Source of the DNA: Brevipalpus yothersi
Lineage: Eukaryota; Arthropoda; Arachnida; Trombidiformes; Tenuipalpidae
Length of the DNA: 64,000 nt
Direction: 5' to 3'
Assembly (NCBI GenBank): GCA_003956705.1
Contig: QZCP01000434.1
Span: 66,484 to 130,483 of the forward strand
Both the position numbers and the translations under genes were made by a program. Each line of letters starts with the position of its first letter. Position 1 is the stretch's first letter. The notes under the pieces were generated by a model. That model was not told where the DNA came from. It was given only the letters and a program-made list of their open reading frames with translations, and did no database searches. Shown piece after piece: positions 60,741 to 64,000 of this stretch.

Positions 60741-61073
60741 CTGAGACTCCAAAAAACTTGATTTTCTTTTTATTCACTTTGGTGGAACCGATTCTACCGA
60801 AAAATATCACCAACTCAACACTTTTCGTAATAATTAAACGCGGGAGAATCGAGTCTGTGAAATTCAAAAAAATTTAAATTTATCGACTCCTTGAGGCTGA
60901 TTTGTATCAGGCATTGTTGTATTTATTTTGTTTTTATTTTGAAAAATTCATCTGATAAATCTCAGTGAACATTTGGTTTGCATTCGACTCCGATATTGAT
61001 CACATTTCAAATATTTACTGAAAATACGCTATCGAACTCAGAAATTCTTGATAAGTTCCAATATGAACGAATA
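57675..61073. other. Intron of the Ig gene and/or intergenic space
   Basis: No Ig-like exon on the plus strand and no recognisable gene on the minus strand. If the Ig gene continues rightward, the PSI gene at 61 kb sits inside its intron. One long CT tract lies at 60673-60738. Confidence 0.5.
60673..60738. repeat. (CT)n microsatellite
   Basis: CT run of about 66 bp, about 340 bp upstream of the start codon of the long PSI receptor gene. Confidence 0.96.
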
Positions 61074-62936
61074 ATGTATCTCTTTGTGTGGTTATTGGCT
61101 TTGCCGATGATTTGCTTGTCCCACAAAGAGACGGATTTCATTCAGTTTAATGATGCCTACATTCCAGTTGTGAACTCTAGTTCAGAGAGCTTTTATCTAT
61201 TGGTGAATGATGAATATTTAGAATTCAGTAGAAAAGATTTTAACGATCTAGAGGGTGGGTACATATTCATTGCTGGTGATCAGCAACAGTATATTGTGGC
61301 TGTCGATCGTTCAAGTACTATCGAAAAGGTAACTGTGTTCGACATTGGAACTAGATCAGTGTGGAATAGGTTCACATTGGAAAACTACAGATTGGCTCCT
61401 CGACATGGAAGCGATTATATTTGGAATCTTGATTCCAAACTGAGAGGTGGAGATTTCCATTTTGTCGAAAGCATCTATTCGAATGGTACGGTTGAAGATT
61501 ACATTATGGTCCCTATAATAATCAATTCGGGATGGGAATTTTGGAAAACATTCATCTGGGATGATGAAACATATATATGCTACGATCGCCGGAAAGATGA
61601 AGAGCAATCAGCATTCATTGTGAAGATCGATCATTCTAAAGAAGATCAATCGAAATCAATATCATCACTAGTATCAGCGATAAAACTAGGACGTCCAGGA
61701 GCTGTATTTTTTATTGCATCCTATCCAAAGCCTCTAATTTTCATCAAGGAAGTATTTGTTGGTGATAATAAAATCATCATATACCCATTCAGCCAGATGA
61801 ATGATGAGATGAAAAATGCAGTAGAAAAATGTAAAAAGACTGGAACAACATCGGAAAACTTATTTGATCTGAAAAAATTTCTTCAAAATGAGGATGTAGT
61901 AGCTGACTGCAAGGAACAAGATGAATTATTAATATATAATCACAGTCATCCTGGAGTTGAGTATAAGTTTCCATTCGAATTTGATCATGATAATGTTATT
62001 GTTGTTTGGCTTGGTCACGAAATAAACAAGACTAAATTTGTGATCAGAGACATAGGAGAAGATAAAAGGCTTTTTGTTTGTGATTTTTGGGAGGAAATCT
62101 TGGAAGTTGCATGTACCAGAAATTTGGAGCCAATCAGTATAGAAGGTAAATATTTTATCGACAGCCGGAAAGGCTCAATTGTCATTCCAACAGCTGAACG
62201 CTACGAATTTTCTCCGATACTGGAATGCTTCGAATTCACATCATGTGAAACATGTACCATGCTTGGTTACTACAATCCATGTGTTTGGAATGGGTCCGAT
62301 TGTATTGATAAACAGGGCAATTTCAGCGATTCCCAATGCTTCAATGTATCATCAGCGGAATACAAGAGTCGACCGAGTGGAAAAACACAGATCATAGTCA
62401 CTCTTCCATATAAATTGAGAGAAGATTTTGGAGAAAAAGTATATCTAGAATTTGCCGATACTAGGGAGGAGAAAGTTTTGCATTCTGGAGATGAATATTC
62501 TGCAATTGTTAACAATTTCAATTCTATCAATCTTTCGATTAATTTTATCAGACCTACTGGCGGTCCCATGAAAATCATGTTACCTTCGAGTGATAAGCCT
62601 TCTGGCGATGGAACTTCTCCTTTCTGGGTTGATGCTCTTTATTTAACATTTTGTATACTTCTCATTATCGCTCTTGGAGCTCTCATTTATATTGGCATAA
62701 GTTTCGCATCATTTCGAAAGCCGGCAAGACGAAGGTCAATAGATTTCAAGGAAGAATCGTCTCCAAAAGATTCTGATAGTCAAATGGACAGCTTTGATAC
62801 TCTGAACGTGGCCAAAACTCAAATCAATCCGGGAAGCCTCACATCCAAGATGACCACCGATACTGATGTGATGATGATCGAGAGTTCTACTCAATCAACA
62901 ATTAAAACTCAAGATGCTTTTTCGAAAGTTTTCTGA
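61074..62936 (+). CDS. Long PSI-domain single-pass receptor-like protein (intronless)
   Basis: A single uninterrupted frame of 620 residues from the first ATG, which opens a signal peptide (about 1-16). Residues 17-384 form a large, probably beta-rich extracellular domain that I cannot name. At 385-423 there is a PSI-type cysteine cluster (CFEFTSCETC, then NPCVW, DC and a final Cys). A beta-like stalk carrying NLS and other sequons follows. A membrane span at about 520-546 leads to a short cytoplasmic tail with RKPARRRS and acidic/Ser-rich sequence. The order extracellular domain, PSI, membrane span recalls semaphorins and plexins, but I see no convincing sema motifs. It has no introns although most neighbouring genes do. 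A close paralogue begins 698 bp downstream on the same strand. Confidence 0.8.
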   Translation: MYLFVWLLALPMICLSHKETDFIQFNDAYIPVVNSSSESFYLLVNDEYLEFSRKDFNDLEGGYIFIAGDQQQYIVAVDRSSTIEKVTVFDIGTRSVWNRFTLENYRLAPRHGSDYIWNLDSKLRGGDFHFVESIYSNGTVEDYIMVPIIINSGWEFWKTFIWDDETYICYDRRKDEEQSAFIVKIDHSKEDQSKSISSLVSAIKLGRPGAVFFIASYPKPLIFIKEVFVGDNKIIIYPFSQMNDEMKNAVEKCKKTGTTSENLFDLKKFLQNEDVVADCKEQDELLIYNHSHPGVEYKFPFEFDHDNVIVVWLGHEINKTKFVIRDIGEDKRLFVCDFWEEILEVACTRNLEPISIEGKYFIDSRKGSIVIPTAERYEFSPILECFEFTSCETCTMLGYYNPCVWNGSDCIDKQGNFSDSQCFNVSSAEYKSRPSGKTQIIVTLPYKLREDFGEKVYLEFADTREEKVLHSGDEYSAIVNNFNSINLSINFIRPTGGPMKIMLPSSDKPSGDGTSPFWVDALYLTFCILLIIALGALIYIGISFASFRKPARRRSIDFKEESSPKDSDSQMDSFDTLNVAKTQINPGSLTSKMTTDTDVMMIESSTQSTIKTQDAFSKVF

Positions 62937-63633
62937 AGAGAAAAAATTCACAGAGTTCCAATGATAAATATTTGATACTCCCTAACACTTTTATCAATTT
63001 CTTCTCTTGAATTTTCTAATCGAGAGATATGCTCATGGATAGGTTCTGATGTGCTCAATTTTATCATTCCTCTAGTTTGGGATGGTGTCGAAGAATTTCC
63101 AACTAGATTGAAATACACTGTATTTTAGTACTCTATTGAATTTTTAGCAAAAGAGAGAATTAGTACCATTGTAATACAATGTATCAGCACTTGTGATATA
63201 TCAAATTTCATTAATTTAATTAATTTAATTGATTAATTCAATTTAATTTTTCATTCTTCTATTTGTTCCAATCACAATCGTAATCGAGAGATTTTCGATT
63301 TTTTTCCGAAATATTTTTCAAAACCTCTCGCCTTAGAAAAAAGAAATATCTTTCACCCTCTCTCTAATGCGCCATGTAACAATTTACAACTAATTGTTGT
63401 GATTTTGTTATCCAATTGCAAAGATAGAATCCCTCAAGCTTCATTCTGTCTTGCTAATTATGCTGATAGCTGATTTGAAAGTGAAGTTTAGCTGTTTTCA
63501 GGGTTGAAACCTTTCAAATCTTTTCGGACAAAAATTCTCTTTGGGATCAATTTTTCGTCGAAATTGCTTGCGATTTCTATTTGATAAACATTGATCTGAC
63601 CTTACGGTCTTATGAAAGGAATCTCGAAGCTCC
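62937..63633. other. Spacer between tandem PSI genes
   Basis: 698 bp holding the 3' UTR of the first copy and the promoter of the second. It contains an AT-only repeat of TTAATT units near 63211-63249. No coding evidence. Confidence 0.6.
63211..63249. repeat. AT-only TTAATT-type repeat
   Basis: Overlapping ATTAATTTAATT units followed by TTGATTAATTCAATTTAATTTTT; locally self-complementary. Confidence 0.6.
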
Positions 63634-64000
63634 ATGATGATGCATTCTCTTGGTGTGGTGTGGTTATTGAACATATTCATACTTACAACAGCTCACAAGC
63701 CAACTGATTTTATCCAATTTAACGATGCCTTTTTATCGGTAGTCAATTTGAATTCGAATATTTTTGAAGTATTGATAGACGGTGAATATCGGCCCTTCAA
63801 TCACGACGACTTGGTATTTGTTTTTAGGATTGGCCGAATGTTTGTTTCTGATGAACGATATATTGTTGCCTCCTTCGATTCATATCTTGACGTGAAAATT
63901 TTCGAAATCAAAGATACATTGAAGATATTGAAAAATTTCACAAAGAAAGGTCCAGGAGGAGAAAAAAGATTAGCTCCTCGGCGTAATAGCAATTATATTT
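63634..64000 (+). CDS. Second long PSI-family receptor gene, 5' part (cut by window edge)
   Basis: An open frame of 122 codons from ATGATGATG at 63634 runs to the edge without a stop. It begins with a hydrophobic signal peptide, then HKPTDFIQFNDAFLSVVN. This aligns with HKETDFIQFNDAYIPVVN just after the signal peptide of the gene at 61074. Further matches are E(V/Y)L(V/I)(N/D)(D/G)EY, RYIVAS versus QYIVAV, and a shared RLAPR near codon 115. Divergence elsewhere is considerable, so the duplication is not recent. The PSI module and membrane span would lie to the right of the window. Confidence 0.8.
   Translation, partial: MMMHSLGVVWLLNIFILTTAHKPTDFIQFNDAFLSVVNLNSNIFEVLIDGEYRPFNHDDLVFVFRIGRMFVSDERYIVASFDSYLDVKIFEIKDTLKILKNFTKKGPGGEKRLAPRRNSNYI

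Noticed and set aside
1..64000. CRISPR arrays, insertion sequences, bacterial operons, tRNA or rRNA genes
   Set aside because: The window is spliced eukaryotic DNA. I saw no spaced direct repeats with unique spacers, no transposase-like frames, and no cloverleaf B-box pattern by eye. A tRNAscan and repeat-library run would be needed to exclude small RNA genes and old transposons.

Overview
This window is eukaryotic nuclear DNA from an animal. The genes have spliceosomal introns with GT..AG borders and poly(A) hexamers, and none is arranged as a bacterial operon. The sequence is AT-rich and studded with long (GA)n/(CT)n microsatellites, and the proteins are rich in runs of Asn, Ser, Thr and His. 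A kettin/sallimus-type muscle Ig protein and an ESRP/fusilli homologue point to an arthropod. A chelicerate such as a mite would fit, but that is a low-confidence inference from composition alone.

Layout. (1) 1-5.3 kb: the first recognisable coding exon of an ESRP/fusilli splicing regulator on the minus strand, with its downstream intron running off the left edge. (2) 5.3-10.1 kb: intergenic and repeat-rich. (3) 10.1-15.9 kb: a compact housekeeping island holding an atypical Rab-like GTPase (+), gamma-glutamyl hydrolase (-), eIF2B delta (-) and DPM1 (+). The last two share a 367-bp divergent promoter. (4) 18.5-52.2 kb: one SAD/BRSK neuronal polarity kinase gene (+). I could assemble 14 coding exons in frame into an 826-residue protein; the introns reach 10.7 kb and carry most of the microsatellites. 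(5) 53.1-64 kb: three members of an unrecognised single-pass receptor-like family with a plexin/semaphorin/integrin (PSI) cysteine module. One is minus-strand, spliced and short; one is plus-strand and intronless (620 aa); one is plus-strand and cut by the right edge. Between them lie the first two coding exons of a kettin/titin-like Ig protein (+).

The genes do not form a pathway. They cover RNA splicing (ESRP), translation initiation (eIF2B), dolichol-linked glycosylation (DPM1), folate turnover (GGH), vesicle traffic (Rab-like), neuronal polarity (BRSK) and muscle structure (sls). The most novel content is the PSI-module receptor cluster at the right end. I assembled exon structures by eye from splice consensus, reading-frame continuity and remembered family sequence. 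No alignment or search was run.
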